Shown here in pieces: positions 6,202 to 6,284 of a stretch of DNA of 6,284 bases; the first letter of the stretch is position 1, and the number at the start of each line of letters is the position of its first letter. The notes below the pieces were generated by a model. That model was not told where the DNA came from. It saw only the letters and a program-made list of their open reading frames with translations, and searched no databases. The position numbers were made by a program, and so were the translations under genes. Source of the stretch: an uncultured Rhodopirellula sp. (GTDB taxonomy: Bacteria; Planctomycetota; Planctomycetia; Pirellulales; Pirellulaceae); NCBI GenBank assembly GCA_913061385.1, contig CAJXTM010000248.1:1-6284 (forward strand), given 5' to 3'.

Positions 6202-6284
6202 TACACATTGGCCGCTCTACACATTGGCCGCTCTACACATTGGCCGCTCTACACATTGGCCGCTGCACATTGGCGGCTCTGCAG
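6202..6284. repeat. 16-bp tandem repeat array at the contig edge
   Basis: The unit TACACATTGGCCGCTC occurs three times in full (6202-6217, 6218-6233, 6234-6249). A fourth copy matches over its first 15 bases (6250-6264). A degenerate fifth follows: the junction expected as CTCTACACATT reads CTGCACATT, and GGCCGCTC becomes GGCGGCTC. The first three copies are identical, implying recent expansion or correction. The array meets the end of the sequence, so the true copy number is unknown and the assembly probably broke here. There are no unique spacers, which excludes CRISPR. The 16-base period is not a multiple of three, which argues against a coding repeat. Confidence 0.9.

Noticed and set aside
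6202..6284. CRISPR array
   Set aside because: The copies are directly head to tail, with no unique spacers and no cas genes nearby.

Overview
The window looks like the end of a draft or metagenomic contig from a planctomycete, probably of the Pirellulaceae type. This is inferred from memory of protein families, not from a search. The clues are a long valyl-tRNA synthetase (1031 aa) with extra inserts, the wording of the sugar-isomerase N-terminus, moderate GC, and weak or absent Shine-Dalgarno sequences. All three genes are on the + strand and the window is mostly ordinary housekeeping DNA. I see no phage, IS element, CRISPR array, tRNA or rRNA.

Layout: bases 1-48 are not genomic. They are an untrimmed Illumina Nextera i7/Read 2 adapter, including an 8-base sample index. 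Bases 49-242 hold no convincing gene but contain a strong hairpin (86-117) and a hairpin plus T-run resembling an intrinsic terminator (143-176). They either end an upstream transcript or attenuate the next gene. Then come cimA (243-1838, citramalate synthase), a 75-base gap, valS (1914-5009, valyl-tRNA synthetase), a 141-base gap with a 9-bp perfect hairpin, and a xylose-isomerase-like TIM-barrel gene (5151-6101). The last 183 bases are non-coding as far as I can tell and end in a 16-bp tandem array that reaches the contig edge.

How the genes fit together: CimA makes (R)-citramalate from pyruvate and acetyl-CoA, the first step of the threonine-independent route to 2-oxobutyrate and isoleucine. 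ValS charges tRNA-Val and must reject threonine and other near-isosteres. Their adjacency suggests a branched-chain amino acid supply and use cluster. The third gene has no visible link to that pathway; its substrate cannot be read from the sequence.

The points most worth a second look are the two inserts in ValS (a helical segment in the editing domain and a four-cysteine zinc-ribbon-like module after the KMSKS loop), the leader structure upstream of cimA, and the terminal tandem repeat. I found no convincing undescribed multi-gene system.
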